64,000 bases of DNA from an uncultured Bacteroidales bacterium (GCA_902787575.1 CADAGX010000022.1:62001-126000); one strand, 5' to 3'. Positions 23,407 through 32,828 are shown, counted from the first letter of the stretch. Numbers and translations are program-made. Notes: generated by a model not told the origin, from the sequence alone.

Positions 23407-25149
23407 ATGGACACTACATTAATCAAAAGCTGCGAAGAGAAAGCGCAGCAGTGGCTTGCATCGTCCGTTTACGACGATGAGACGAAGAAGGAAATTAGGC
23501 AGATGCTCGAGTCGGACGACAAGAGTGCGCTGGTAGATGCGTTTTATCAGAATCTGGAATTTGGTACCGGAGGTTTGCGTGGCATTATGGGCGCTGGCAC
23601 TAATCGCATGAACCGTTACATTGTAGGAATGGCCACGCAGGGTTTTGCCAACTACATTCATAAGGCTTTCCCCGGCCGTCAGGATCTTTCCGTCGTAGTT
23701 GGTCACGACTGCCGCAACCATGGCCGCGAGTTTGCAGAGACTGTTGCCAACATCTTTTCGGCCAACGGCATTCGTGTTTTCCTTTTTGAAAGCTTGCGCC
23801 CCACGCCTGAGGTTAGTTTTGCCATTCGTCATCTCGGTGCTGTGGCCGGTGTAAATGTTACGGCCAGCCATAATCCGAAGGAATACAATGGGTACAAGGC
23901 ATACTGGGCAGACGGAGCGCAAGTGATTGCTCCGCACGACACTGGTATCATCGAAGAGGTGAATAAAGTTCGCGTCGAGGACGTAAAATTCCAAGGCGTC
24001 AAGGAACTGATAGAAATCATAGGCGGCGAAATGGATTACGACTACATGGAGGCCGTCAAGACAGCTCGCATCGATGCTGATGTCATTCAGCGGCAGAAGG
24101 ATTTAAACATCGTTTACAGCGCCATGCACGGCACTGGTCGTGTTATCGTGCCTCTCTGTCTCCGTTCCTGGGGATTCCAGAATATTCATGTTGTGCCGGA
24201 GCAAATGGTGGTGGACGGCAACTTCCCCACTGTAGTGAGCCCCAATCCCGAAAATGCAGAAGCCATGACGCTTGGCATGAAACTCGGCACGCGTCTCAAC
24301 GCTGACCTCGTAGTTGCCACAGACCCGGATGCCGACCGCCTGGCCATCGTTTGTCGCGACAACAAGGGCGAATGGATGATTATCAACGGCAACCAGACGT
24401 GCATGATGTTCTGCTACTATATTATTAAGAATAAGAAAGCGCTGGGCCAACTGAAGGATACAGACTTCCTCGTGAAGACTATCGTCACCACCGAGGTCAT
24501 CACCAAGATGGCACAGAAGAACAACATCGAACTGCGCGACTGCTACACTGGATTCAAGTGGATTGCCCGCGAAATTGCCATTTCAGAAGGCAAGAAGAAC
24601 TATATTGGCGGAGGAGAAGAGAGTTTCGGTTTCCTTCCCTTCGACAAAGTGCGCGACAAGGATGCACCTGCTAGCATTTGTCTCATCTGTGAAATCGCAG
24701 CTTGGGCACGAGACAACGGCATGACACTCTACGACTTGCTGATGCAGATATACTTGGAATACGGTTTCTCTCTCGAGCACACAATCAATGTGGTGCGTCC
24801 CGGTAAAGCTGGCGCAGACGAGATTAAAGCCATGATGGAGAATTATCGGCAGAATCCGCCCAAGGAGATAGCAGGCAGCCGTGTCGTATTGAGCAAGGAC
24901 TTCAAACTGCTGAAAAAATACGATGCCGAAGGCAATGCTTCTCCGCTCGAAATGCCGGCTGCAAGCAATGTGCTGCAATATTTCTGCGAGGACGGAACGA
25001 AAGTTAGCATTCGCCCCAGCGGCACCGAGCCAAAGATTAAGTTCTACTTCGAGGTGAAGGACACCATGGGTTGCGCCAATTGCTACACAGGTTGCGTAGA
25101 ACGCGCTAAGCAGAAGGTGGAAGAGATAAAGAAGTCGCTCGGCATCTGA
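23407..25149 (+). CDS. pgm: phosphoglucomutase / phosphomannomutase
   Basis: 580-residue alpha-D-phosphohexomutase. The phosphoserine loop VTASHNP (Ser154), metal loop ATDPDADRLAIV, sugar-binding GGGEESFGF and C-terminal phosphate loop RPSGTEPK are all present. It interconverts sugar 1- and 6-phosphates in the cytoplasm and feeds glycogen or nucleotide-sugar synthesis. The length matches the long Bacteroidota and eukaryotic PGM2-like group. Monocistronic, with promoter and terminator. Confidence 0.93.
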   Translation: MDTTLIKSCEEKAQQWLASSVYDDETKKEIRQMLESDDKSALVDAFYQNLEFGTGGLRGIMGAGTNRMNRYIVGMATQGFANYIHKAFPGRQDLSVVVGHDCRNHGREFAETVANIFSANGIRVFLFESLRPTPEVSFAIRHLGAVAGVNVTASHNPKEYNGYKAYWADGAQVIAPHDTGIIEEVNKVRVEDVKFQGVKELIEIIGGEMDYDYMEAVKTARIDADVIQRQKDLNIVYSAMHGTGRVIVPLCLRSWGFQNIHVVPEQMVVDGNFPTVVSPNPENAEAMTLGMKLGTRLNADLVVATDPDADRLAIVCRDNKGEWMIINGNQTCMMFCYYIIKNKKALGQLKDTDFLVKTIVTTEVITKMAQKNNIELRDCYTGFKWIAREIAISEGKKNYIGGGEESFGFLPFDKVRDKDAPASICLICEIAAWARDNGMTLYDLLMQIYLEYGFSLEHTINVVRPGKAGADEIKAMMENYRQNPPKEIAGSRVVLSKDFKLLKKYDAEGNASPLEMPAASNVLQYFCEDGTKVSIRPSGTEPKIKFYFEVKDTMGCANCYTGCVERAKQKVEEIKKSLGI

Positions 25150-25176
25150 CGCCCCACCCTACACAATTTCAAGATT

Positions 25177-25219
25177 TGGGATGAACCTCATTTTCTGGCG
25201 GGGTGCATCCCATTTTTTT
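25177..25219 (+). terminator. terminator after phosphoglucomutase
   Basis: tgggatg (25177-25183) pairs with catccca (25206-25212) and is followed by seven T. The remaining gap to 25441 holds direct and inverted copies of aacctacac (25281-25392) ending in a T-run, perhaps a second terminator; no gene is seen. Confidence 0.75.
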
Positions 25220-25441
25220 GCGTCTCAAAAACTTAAATTTGCACGCAGAAAATGTTAAAACGCAGCAGAAAAACTCCTTTTTGACAGCAAAACCTACACC
25301 AAAACGGCTTGCCTACACCGAAACCTACACTACCCTATCAAATTGTTCCACAGCAAAATAAGGGCTCCGAGTGTAGGCGTGTAGGTTTTTTCTGAGAAAA
25401 ATAATCTGGGGCAGTAGATTCTATATATGCTCCCTTTCGTC

Positions 25442-25798
25442 TTACTTTTCTATGTAGTCGAACAAATCTATGGTTCCGGCATCGTTCTGCACACCAAGTG
25501 CAGGAACAAATTCCACCAAGCGAGTTTTACCGCTCCCTTTTTCGACAAAGAAATTCACTATGGCACCCGTATAGCTGCGGAACACCACCAGAAAAGCGGA
25601 ATCCGTCTCCTCACCCATCGTCACAGACATTATGGCAGAGTCACCTGCGGCCACGCTCCAGTCATACGTCTCGTGGCAATAGTTGCTCACTCCTTCGTAT
25701 GCCATTTCTGCAGTCACTTCCGTACGTTTCGTCGCATCCGAATTTCCACGGCACGAACACAAAAAAATCGCTGTGATAATTATGTAACAATATCTCAT
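25442..25798 (-). CDS. small lipoprotein of unknown function
   Basis: 118 residues from MRYCYIIITAIFLCSCRGNS; the lipobox FLCSC predicts lipidation at Cys15 and a place in the envelope. The mature part is a short beta-rich domain (MSVTMGEETDSAFLVVFRS) with no family I recognise. It follows greA by 15 bp and is probably co-transcribed with it. Confidence 0.7.
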   Translation of the reverse strand: MRYCYIIITAIFLCSCRGNSDATKRTEVTAEMAYEGVSNYCHETYDWSVAAGDSAIMSVTMGEETDSAFLVVFRSYTGAIVNFFVEKGSGKTRLVEFVPALGVQNDAGTIDLFDYIEK

Positions 25799-25813
25799 AT
25801 ACAAGATGAAAGA

Positions 25814-26278
25814 CTAACGCGTGACGCTTGTAATCTGTAGTCTCAATGTGCCAATGGGTACTTGCACTTCCACCACATCACCTTCGTTCTTCCCCAAGAG
25901 AGCACGTGCAATGGGCGACTTGATGGAGAGTTTCCCTTCGGCCATGTTTGCCTCGTGCGTACTGACAATTGTGTAGCAGAGTTTTGCGTTGGTGTCGAGA
26001 TTCGTCATTTCAACTCGGCTCAGCAACCCGATGCCATCGCTCCGGAGCGCGGACTTGTCTATCACTCGTGCATACTCCAGCACTCTCTGCATGAAGCGAA
26101 TGCGGCCCAGCAGTTTGCCTTGCTCGCGTTTTGCTGCGTGGTACTCGAAGTTCTCGCTGAGGTCGCCTTTGTCGCGAGCCTCGGCAATGGCATCTTTCAC
26201 CCGCTGCAGTTCCACGGTCTCCAGTTCATGTAGTTCGGCTACAAGTTTGTCGTAGCCCTCTTGCGACATATATTCCAT
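25814..26278 (-). CDS. greA: transcription elongation factor GreA
   Basis: 154 residues. The N-terminal coiled coil (YDKLVAELHELETVELQRVK, EARDKGDLSENFEYHAAKRE) carries the acidic tip that enters the RNA polymerase secondary channel; the FKBP-like C-terminal domain includes SPIARALLGKNEGDVVEVQV. It rescues backtracked polymerase by transcript cleavage. First gene of a two-gene unit. Confidence 0.95.
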   Translation of the reverse strand: MEYMSQEGYDKLVAELHELETVELQRVKDAIAEARDKGDLSENFEYHAAKREQGKLLGRIRFMQRVLEYARVIDKSALRSDGIGLLSRVEMTNLDTNAKLCYTIVSTHEANMAEGKLSIKSPIARALLGKNEGDVVEVQVPIGTLRLQITSVTR

Positions 26279-26293
26279 AATTCAACTTTCTGA

Positions 26294-26336
26294 AAACAGA
26301 AAGGGTTGTCCCCATTAGAGAACAATCCTTTCTGCC
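26294..26336 (-). terminator. hairpin after the DUF5107/TPR gene
   Basis: agaaagggttgtc and gaacaatcctttct form an imperfect inverted repeat; on the minus strand it is followed by a T-rich stretch before greA. Confidence 0.6.
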
Positions 26337-26353
26337 TGTAATAGTTATCTGTA

Positions 26354-29300
26354 TCAGAATGGTGCTTCGTTGCTCATCCACTTTGCCCAGATGTTGCCCG
26401 GGTTCAGTTTGGCAGCTTCGGCAAACAGCTGTTTGGCTTTCGTCTTGTCGCCTTGCAGCTCCTCAATCATGCCATTGAAGAAATTCATATTGCTTTCTCT
26501 TACGTTCTGTCTGGCCACACCAAACTTGGCATAGTTGTCAATCATGTTTTGCTTCATCTTTTCGCGATATGCCAGCATCTGTTCCATGGCAGAATCGGCC
26601 TCTGCTGTCATCTCCAACTTGCGCATCGACTTAATCTGGTAGTAAGGCAAGTCTGTGGTGTATCTTACCTTGGCGGCAGCAGACTTCTCGAACGCAGCCT
26701 TTGCCAGCTCAGACTTGCCCAAGGCTTCGTAAGCAACTCCTTGCAGGTAGCAAGCCTTAGCCGTGTAGCCACCATTGTTGGACGGAGCCACCTCCAAGTT
26801 GGTCGGATACTGCTGAGCCAAATCCAATTCGCTGATGGCCTTCTGGTAATTCTTCTTTTTCAGCAAGGTCATACCCTTGAGCATGTGGGTATTCACATAG
26901 ACCGTATGGATTTCACCGCCACCTTCCCACGAGTGGAAGTAGCGATTTTCCAGAATCTTAGAAGCCTTGTCATACATACCCTTCTCGTTATAGATAGAAA
27001 GCAGTCGCATGACGGCATCATCGTGTTTCATCACTGTCTTGATATTCTTCTCCATCCTCTTCAGACGAGTATCAATGGACGCGCCTCCCTTCTCGAATAT
27101 CTTGTCTGACTCAGTCATCAGCAAGGCATCATTGGGGTTGGCTTTGATGGCCATGTCATAATACTTCATCGAGGCTTCGTAGTTGTTCTTTCGGCCTTCG
27201 CCAAAGGCTACGTTACGACAGAAGAGTGCCTCGCCCGGCAAAAGTTCGGCTGCCTTATGCCATTCGGCCAAGCCTTTATCTTTCTGCCCGAGATAGTACA
27301 ACAGGTTGCCAAAGTAGTAATGCAGGTTCGCATCATCCGGCTGCACGCTTAGCAGCGATTCGAACATCTCGATTTCCTCTATGCGCATCGGGAAGTTCTG
27401 GTCCTTCTTAAGCGTAGAGGCCTTCCTGATTGCGTCAGCAGCTTCGGCCGTGTTATCGGGCAAAAGTGTGTAGGCGCGGTAGAGGTGCACCAGAGGGAAG
27501 TCGGCAAACGGAGAGCCGATGGCAATGGCAGCATCCAGCATGGTGCGAGCATCCCGCTTGTCGCCGAATGTCAGATAGTTGGAAGCCACCTCCAGCAGTT
27601 CCTGCACCGCAATGATGCCTTCGCTACGCTGCTTGCGTGTGCCGGCCAGGAACGAAGCATCGCCTTTGTCGAGGAAAGACGTCTCGAACTCGCTCATATA
27701 ATCCAGCGGGTCGATGGTCTTAATCAGTTGGATGACTTCTTTTGCCTCGGTCTTCTTGCCCATTTTTCGAAGTACGAATGCCTTCAGGGTGAGCGACTGC
27801 AAGTCGTGTGCTCCCACCAGCAACGCCTCGTCCACGAGCCTGAGAGCCTCGGGGTAGTCCTTTTCGTTCGTGGCAGCCACAGCCAACTGATAGAAGGCCG
27901 GGTGCTTAAACGCTGGCGTGTAAGTGGCGGCCCACAGGTTCTCTTCCGACTTCGTCTTCTTGCCCATCAGACGATACAGATAGCCCAAATAGTAGTTGCC
28001 CTCCGTATTCATCACTCTCGTATATTTCTGAGCCAGTCGGCTTTGTGCGCGAAGCAGGTGCCGCTCGGCCTTCTCCCATTCTCCCTGTCGGATGTAGTGC
28101 TTGCCCACCTCTATGTTCACGCGTGCATCGTTCGAGTCGCGACGAAGTGCCTCGTTATAGTAGTCCATGTAATTCAGGATGCCATTGTTGAACTGGTCTA
28201 TGCGCAAGCCTGCCAGATACAGTTCTTCGTTCGTCTCTATGTCCTTGGCCGGTTTGGTGTTGGTGACCACCTGCGGAAGTTCCTTCTCCTCGAGTTTCAC
28301 TGGCGTATAGTCTACCAGCACTTCGCCCTCCGCATTATATAGAGCGGTATAGAGCTCCCAGTCTTTCGCTTCGGCCGGCACTGCCACTTCGCTCAGGAAA
28401 TAATTCTTCGGGTCGATGTCCGTCCTACGGTCCATCAGCACTTGGTCTTTGTATTTCACCACAATGCGAGCATTCTTGTACGCAGCAGTGGCGTTGTAGC
28501 CCACCAAGTACTTACCATTTCCTTTCGGCTCCAAGTTTACGGCTCCCTCGTTCGTGGCATTCTTGCAACCCTTAATGCCCCTGATGGGATACCAGATTTG
28601 CGTGAACTCGCGTATTTCGCCCGGGTTAATCCAGCTGTAGTCGGGCTGGTTGTCGGAGTAAGCGCCCACCATCAGTTCCAGATAGTGCCCGTCATTGTCC
28701 GACAGAATCTTATTCCATAGTTCGCCGCTCTCGTTCTTTCCCCAGAGGAAGAACTTCTTGCCCGGCACCAGATGGCGGTTGGCCACGTGCACCGTGCCTG
28801 CATCCTTACCATGGTCATAGCCAGCCAGGAAGTTCATCTTGCTGTCCCATGCAAAGATGGAGCGGCCCGTCTCTGTGAAGTTCTTCCACCACGAGAGGTC
28901 TACATTCGTCTTGCCGCGTGGCGAGGCCGGTCCCTGCTTCCACGGAGTAAAGTACACCTTCGAGTGGTCCGAGCCGAACTGCACGTCTGGCGGGAATATC
29001 ACCTGATAGTCGTCATTGCAGTGCACCGACACGTTGGCCCAGTAGAGCATCGACTGTATCATGGGCGTCGGGTTTATCACCCTCACCCTTGCCTCCACCC
29101 ACGAGCGACCGGGATAGACCGTCACGCCCACCGACCATTTCAGGCGGTGGCGCAGCTCCGTCTCGCCCACCCAGGCCGTCTTACTGCCGTCTGCGTTCTC
29201 CTCCAGTCGCCAGTCCACAGGCATATAGCTGCTGGCGCGGTGATGGTCGGGCACATTCCACTCCACGCCACCCGACAGCCACGCACCCACCATACCAATC

Positions 29301-29668
29301 AGGGCCGGCTTCACGCCCGTCTGCGTGTAGAAGAAATGATAGTCGTTCGTCAGGTCGGTGGCCTCCATGATGCGGCCTCCTATCTCGGGCAGTACGCCTA
29401 TGTTCACATACTCGTTCTTCAACCGAAGGATTTCGTACTCCTGGTCCACCTTCTTCTCCGTCAGCACATCGTACAGCGGGTACGGATAGATGTAGCCTTC
29501 GGCACCCTGATACGCGCGTCCCGTAAAGAACACGGGGTCCACCTCCGGACTCCCAATCCTGTAGGTTGGGAACGTCTCCTTCTCCACTCCCATATCCACT
29601 CTCTGAGCCACTGCCGGAGCAAAGGCACAAAGCATTGCCAAGGAGATAACTATAGATTTTAGTTGCAT
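26354..29668 (-). CDS. DUF5107 / tetratricopeptide repeat exported protein
   Basis: 1104 residues with signal peptide MQLKSIVISLAMLCAFAPAVA. Residues ~50-340 form a galactose-mutarotase-like beta-sandwich (DUF5107: NIGVLPEIGGRIMEATD, LSGGVEWNVPDHHRASSYMP), then a beta linker, and from ~480 onward many TPR units (NIEVGKHYIRQGEWEKAERH, LHYYFGNLLYYLGQKDKGLA). Such proteins occur near carbohydrate-active genes and may bind or process sugars; enzyme activity is unproven. Monocistronic, with a TACCTTTG box upstream. Confidence 0.83.
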   Translation of the reverse strand: MQLKSIVISLAMLCAFAPAVAQRVDMGVEKETFPTYRIGSPEVDPVFFTGRAYQGAEGYIYPYPLYDVLTEKKVDQEYEILRLKNEYVNIGVLPEIGGRIMEATDLTNDYHFFYTQTGVKPALIGMVGAWLSGGVEWNVPDHHRASSYMPVDWRLEENADGSKTAWVGETELRHRLKWSVGVTVYPGRSWVEARVRVINPTPMIQSMLYWANVSVHCNDDYQVIFPPDVQFGSDHSKVYFTPWKQGPASPRGKTNVDLSWWKNFTETGRSIFAWDSKMNFLAGYDHGKDAGTVHVANRHLVPGKKFFLWGKNESGELWNKILSDNDGHYLELMVGAYSDNQPDYSWINPGEIREFTQIWYPIRGIKGCKNATNEGAVNLEPKGNGKYLVGYNATAAYKNARIVVKYKDQVLMDRRTDIDPKNYFLSEVAVPAEAKDWELYTALYNAEGEVLVDYTPVKLEEKELPQVVTNTKPAKDIETNEELYLAGLRIDQFNNGILNYMDYYNEALRRDSNDARVNIEVGKHYIRQGEWEKAERHLLRAQSRLAQKYTRVMNTEGNYYLGYLYRLMGKKTKSEENLWAATYTPAFKHPAFYQLAVAATNEKDYPEALRLVDEALLVGAHDLQSLTLKAFVLRKMGKKTEAKEVIQLIKTIDPLDYMSEFETSFLDKGDASFLAGTRKQRSEGIIAVQELLEVASNYLTFGDKRDARTMLDAAIAIGSPFADFPLVHLYRAYTLLPDNTAEAADAIRKASTLKKDQNFPMRIEEIEMFESLLSVQPDDANLHYYFGNLLYYLGQKDKGLAEWHKAAELLPGEALFCRNVAFGEGRKNNYEASMKYYDMAIKANPNDALLMTESDKIFEKGGASIDTRLKRMEKNIKTVMKHDDAVMRLLSIYNEKGMYDKASKILENRYFHSWEGGGEIHTVYVNTHMLKGMTLLKKKNYQKAISELDLAQQYPTNLEVAPSNNGGYTAKACYLQGVAYEALGKSELAKAAFEKSAAAKVRYTTDLPYYQIKSMRKLEMTAEADSAMEQMLAYREKMKQNMIDNYAKFGVARQNVRESNMNFFNGMIEELQGDKTKAKQLFAEAAKLNPGNIWAKWMSNEAPF

Positions 29669-29744
29669 AATGAAATAGAATTAATAAGAAAAAAATGTTG
29701 TCTCTCGTCTCGGTTTAAGGTCTCTGTTCTGTCAAATCCGAGTG

Positions 29745-29752
29745 CAAAGGTA
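29745..29752 (-). promoter_or_regulatory. -7 element of the DUF5107/TPR gene
   Basis: TACCTTTG on the minus strand, 77 bp upstream of the start; no good -33 seen. Confidence 0.5.
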
Positions 29753-29781
29753 ATAATAAAAAGCCGAACTTCGAAAAATTA

Positions 29782-29813
29782 TTTGGCATTTCGCCATACT
29801 TTTCATACTTTTG
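29782..29813 (+). promoter_or_regulatory. promoter of nudC, placed for a near-leaderless transcript
   Basis: TTTG (29782-29785), 20 bp, TACTTTTG (29806-29813). The start codon is at 29822, so the predicted 5' leader is only a few nucleotides. Confidence 0.72.
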
Positions 29814-29821
29814 CCCCTGCT

Positions 29822-30574
29822 ATGGAACATTTACACTTGGCATATTGTCAGGGCGACCTGCTGCTGACGGCCGACGGCAGCATCCCCTCGGGCGAGCGTG
29901 CGCCGCTGCCCATGCAGCCGTGGGAGCACGTCACGGACATCATTTCCGGCGAGCGCTGTTGCCACATCTATCGGCTGACCCATCCCGTCACCGGGCGCGA
30001 CAACCTCCGTATGATGCCGCTCCGCAAGACCTATCAGCTACTGAGCCCCGAGGACTACAGCCTTGCGGGCAAGGGAGCCGAACTCGTCTATTTCGACTCC
30101 ACCACGCGCCACTGCGGCGTCTGCGGCTCTCCCAACCGCTGGCAGACACCCATCAGCAAGCAGTGCACGGGCTGCGGCAAGGAGTGGTGGCCCTCGCTTG
30201 CCGTGGCCATCATAGTGCGCATCACGCGAGGCGACGAGATATTGCTCGTCCACGCCAAGAGCTTCCGTGGCAACTTCCACGGCCTCGTGGCCGGATTCGT
30301 GGAGACGGGCGAGACACTCGAAGAGTGTGTACGGCGCGAGGTGATGGAGGAGACCGGCATCACCGTTCGCAACATCAGGTACTTTGCAAGCCAGCCGTGG
30401 CCATTCCCCAGCGGACTCATGGTAGGCTTTACGGCCGACTACGAGAGCGGCCAGATCCGCCTGCAGCGCGAGGAACTGAGCGGCGGAGGCTGGTTTCGTC
30501 GCGACCGCCTGCCCGAAATCCCCGACAAGGCATCCATTGCGCGCCGCCTGATAGACGACTGGCTTCAATCGTGA
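29822..30574 (+). CDS. nudC: NAD(+) diphosphatase / NAD-RNA decapping enzyme NudC
   Basis: 250 residues from MEHLHLAYCQGD; upstream in-frame codons lie before the promoter. A zinc ribbon (CGVC...CTGC, residues ~98-120) precedes the Nudix domain with the box GFVETGETLEECVRREVMEE and the NudC-specific SQPWPFPSGLM. It cleaves NAD(H) to NMN and AMP and may remove NAD caps from RNA. Stand-alone gene next to the repeat region; high GC throughout. Confidence 0.92.
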   Translation: MEHLHLAYCQGDLLLTADGSIPSGERAPLPMQPWEHVTDIISGERCCHIYRLTHPVTGRDNLRMMPLRKTYQLLSPEDYSLAGKGAELVYFDSTTRHCGVCGSPNRWQTPISKQCTGCGKEWWPSLAVAIIVRITRGDEILLVHAKSFRGNFHGLVAGFVETGETLEECVRREVMEETGITVRNIRYFASQPWPFPSGLMVGFTADYESGQIRLQREELSGGGWFRRDRLPEIPDKASIARRLIDDWLQS

Positions 30575-30658
30575 GTCCATAGTTCATAGTTCAAGCCCCC
30601 ACCCGACCTCCCCGAGGGGAGGCATATTGTCTTGCCTGTTGTCCATAGTTTCTTCCAC

Positions 30659-30697
30659 TGCAAAAATGCAAAAATGCAAAAATGCAAAAATGCAAAT
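30659..30697. repeat. 8-bp tandem repeat, unit aaaaatgc
   Basis: Four to five head-to-tail copies of an 8-bp unit. The same unit, or its complement, recurs at 31309-31333, 31438-31459 and 32994-33019, at the edges of the larger repeats. Confidence 0.85.
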
Positions 30698-30769
30698 CGA
30701 GTGAGCGCAGAGGCGAAAGCCATGCTTTCAGGCTATGCCGAGCGAGAGAAGCATTCGACCGAAGGTCAA

Positions 30770-30918
30770 ATGCAAAAAAGTGCATTTTAAACGTAATTCT
30801 AAATTAGAATTCTAAATATAACTTCGAGCGAAGCGACCCATTTCACCTCATGGCAAGGCGCCACGAGAGTCACCCTGCATTGTCATTCTGACAGAGCGAA
30901 GCGGAGGAAGAATCTCAA
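30770..30918 (+). repeat. 149-bp inverted repeat, left arm
   Basis: Matches the reverse complement of 32856-33004 without gaps and with about five mismatches counted by eye. Its right part (tgtcattctgac...ggaagaatctc) also pairs with gagattcctcc...ggaatgaca at 30939-30965 to form a local hairpin. Confidence 0.9.
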
Positions 30919-31134
30919 ACCGGCAAGCCTTTCGCGTGAGATTCCTCCTATGGTCGGAATGACACATGACGTGCCATGCGGTCTTTGACAAGCAAAGACC
31001 CTACAGCGAGCCAGGTGCTTCGCGAATAGTAGACATCACGGGTAGGGCAATCGCGCGTTATGCCAACGGCTGTTGGCTGTTGACCAAAAGCTAAAGGCCA
31101 AGGGCCAAAGTCCCCCTTAGTGAAAGGCGCTCTA

Positions 31135-31235
31135 ACGCCACACGTCGCATGAGTTCACGCCACACGTCGCATGAGCTCACGCCACACGTCGCGTGAACGC
31201 ACGCCACACGTCGCTGTAAGCGATATCGCACGTCG
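31135..31235. repeat. tandem ACACGTCGC repeats
   Basis: About five copies of a ~21-bp unit (tcacgccacacgtcgcatgag), the last ones degenerate. The core is the complement of the GCGACGTGT palindrome found after xylA and after the GH18 gene. Confidence 0.85.
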
Positions 31236-31466
31236 CCCAAGCGTGTAACTATTTAGTCACAAACACAGGCAAACACACGACTGTCATTTCGGGCCAAATC
31301 AGGCGCACATATTTGCAAATTTGCATTTTTGCATGCCCAAAATGTATGAGCCCACCTTATAAGTATTATAAATTATATATTATATAAGTTGATATAACTT
31401 ATAACTATTGAAGAGAGGTACACCCATTTTTTTGCACGCAAAAATGCAAAAATGCAAACCTAACGC

Positions 31467-31497
31467 TTGCACGTTTCGCAGAAAAAGCGTAACTTTG
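31467..31497 (+). promoter_or_regulatory. promoter-like site inside the repeat region
   Basis: TTG (31467-31469), 20 bp, TAACTTTG (31490-31497): an ideal Bacteroidota promoter firing into the short frames at 31515-31736 and then the 11-bp arrays. Confidence 0.6.
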
Positions 31498-31550
31498 CCA
31501 TGCAACCAACAGCAAATGAATAAGTTAGAAAGAAGCTGCACCTGCCTAGC

Positions 31551-31736
31551 ATGCCACGCGAAGAGAAACCAACCCCGGATGACCAAACTACAAATACAGC
31601 AAGCACTCGCTCAGGACGCGCAATCGCCAACTGGCTGACAGCCACCCGCAACCGCTTTTACGCGCGCGACTACCTAATAGAGCCCTTTCACATGCAACCG
31701 CACCAGAAAAACACAGCAGTTTACGGTCATCCATGA
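31551..31736 (+). CDS. possible 61-residue protein
   Basis: MPREEKPTPDDQTTNTASTR followed by SGRAIANWLTATRNRFYARD and a short tail. It is the best of the short frames behind the promoter-like site, basic in the middle and without signal or membrane segment. An overlapping frame starting at 31515 (40 residues, with CTCLACH) is an alternative, and the transcript may be non-coding. No family recognised. Confidence 0.25.
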   Translation: MPREEKPTPDDQTTNTASTRSGRAIANWLTATRNRFYARDYLIEPFHMQPHQKNTAVYGHP

Positions 31737-31765
31737 CTACTCCTGCAGTACATTTACGCACTTTT

Positions 31766-31820
31766 CATTGAACGCTCATTGAACGCTCATTGAACGCTCA
31801 TTGAACACTATTGAACACGC
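31766..31820. repeat. 11-bp tandem repeat, unit cattgaacgct
   Basis: Three perfect copies, a fourth with one change (cattgaacact) and a degenerate fifth. First block of the larger 11-bp array system. Confidence 0.9.
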
Positions 31821-31835
31821 AAAGTACAGCCAACT

Positions 31836-32175
31836 GCATATTACAGCCAAATTACGACCAAATTACGACCAAACTCATTTCACGGACAATTCACAACCAA
31901 TTCACGGGCAATTCACAACCAATTTACGACCGACTTCATTTGACGGCCACTTGACGGCCGCTTGACGGCCATTTGACGGCTGACTTCAATTTACGAACGA
32001 TTTACGGCCAATTTACGGCCAATTTACGAACGACTTCCATATGACAGCCATATGACAGTCATATGACAGCCATATGACGAACGATTTCAGTTTACGGGCA
32101 GTTTACGGGCAGTTTACGGACAGTTTACGGATAGCATCATTCTACGGCCATTCTACAGCCATTCAACGCCCATTC
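31836..32175. repeat. hierarchical array: blocks of four 11-bp units at a 50-51 bp super-period
   Basis: Blocks start at about 31876, 31937, 31987, 32038, 32088 and 32138. Within each block the 11-mer repeats about four times with its own variant: catttgacggc, caatttacggc, catatgacagc, agtttacgggc, cattctacggc. Blocks are joined by a 6-7 bp spacer such as cgactt or cgattt. Unit consensus is roughly (c/a)attt(a/g)acggc. Spacing is not a multiple of three and no long frame runs through, so it is not coding. Confidence 0.88.
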
Positions 32176-32647
32176 TACAAAACAGCAGCCCACACACACT
32201 CGTTTTGCGCCCATTCAGCCGCAAAATGCCGGTCAAGTACAAGATAAACACACGGCAGGAATATGCCAAAGGCCTCTAAGGGGTATTTCCGGCCATTCTG
32301 AGCCTGTTTTGCCAATCCGGGCGTACACGAATCCACCCAAACGCTTTTAGGGGCTAAAAAGGGCCTTAAAATGCGTTTTCTCAATTAATATATTCGCACG
32401 TGTTTACGCGCGCATGTGTTGGCCCACTTTCATCCAACCTGTAAAAATCAGTTTCGCATTCCGCACGGAATGATTTGCCAGACAGCTTCACGTTTACAGC
32501 GTTTTGTAAAACAAAAATCACACTCACGCGCATTCCATATTCTCACACAGGGGTGAAACGGCTGTTGTGAAGCCTTTCGCGCCGCGTGTCATTCGCGTTT
32601 TACTGTAGGGAATTTGCTTGTCAAATTCCGCGCGCCACAGAATAACG

Positions 32648-32828
32648 CCCCGAAGGGGCAGGAGAATACAGGCAGGGGCGAGAGTCCCTGCTACTGGTCC
32701 GAACGTAAAACAGAGCGCCGAAGGTGCGACAGAGCGCAATCATTCTGCCGCCCTTTCAGGGCTGCCAAGCGGGGCGCATCCTTTAGCAGGGACTCTCGCC
32801 CCTGCCTGTGCTCTAACACCCCTTCGGG
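32648..32828. repeat. nested inverted-repeat element
   Basis: aggcaggggcgagagtccct (32670-32689) is complemented by agggactctcgcccctgcct at 32790-32811, and ccccgaaggggc (32648-32659) is echoed by accccttcggggt (32818-32830). The arms enclose ~95 bp. It resembles bipartite extragenic palindromes; no transposase is near. Confidence 0.75.

Noticed and set aside
31766..32175. CRISPR array
   Set aside because: Units are 11 bp with no unique 30-bp spacers, and no cas gene is near.
32175..32384. 69-residue minus-strand protein (MRKRILRPFLAPKS...)
   Set aside because: Open frame at the end of the repeat arrays with no promoter and no recognisable domain; probably chance in GC-rich DNA.
32648..32828. 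Insertion sequence
   Set aside because: The inverted repeats enclose only about 95 bp and no transposase frame.
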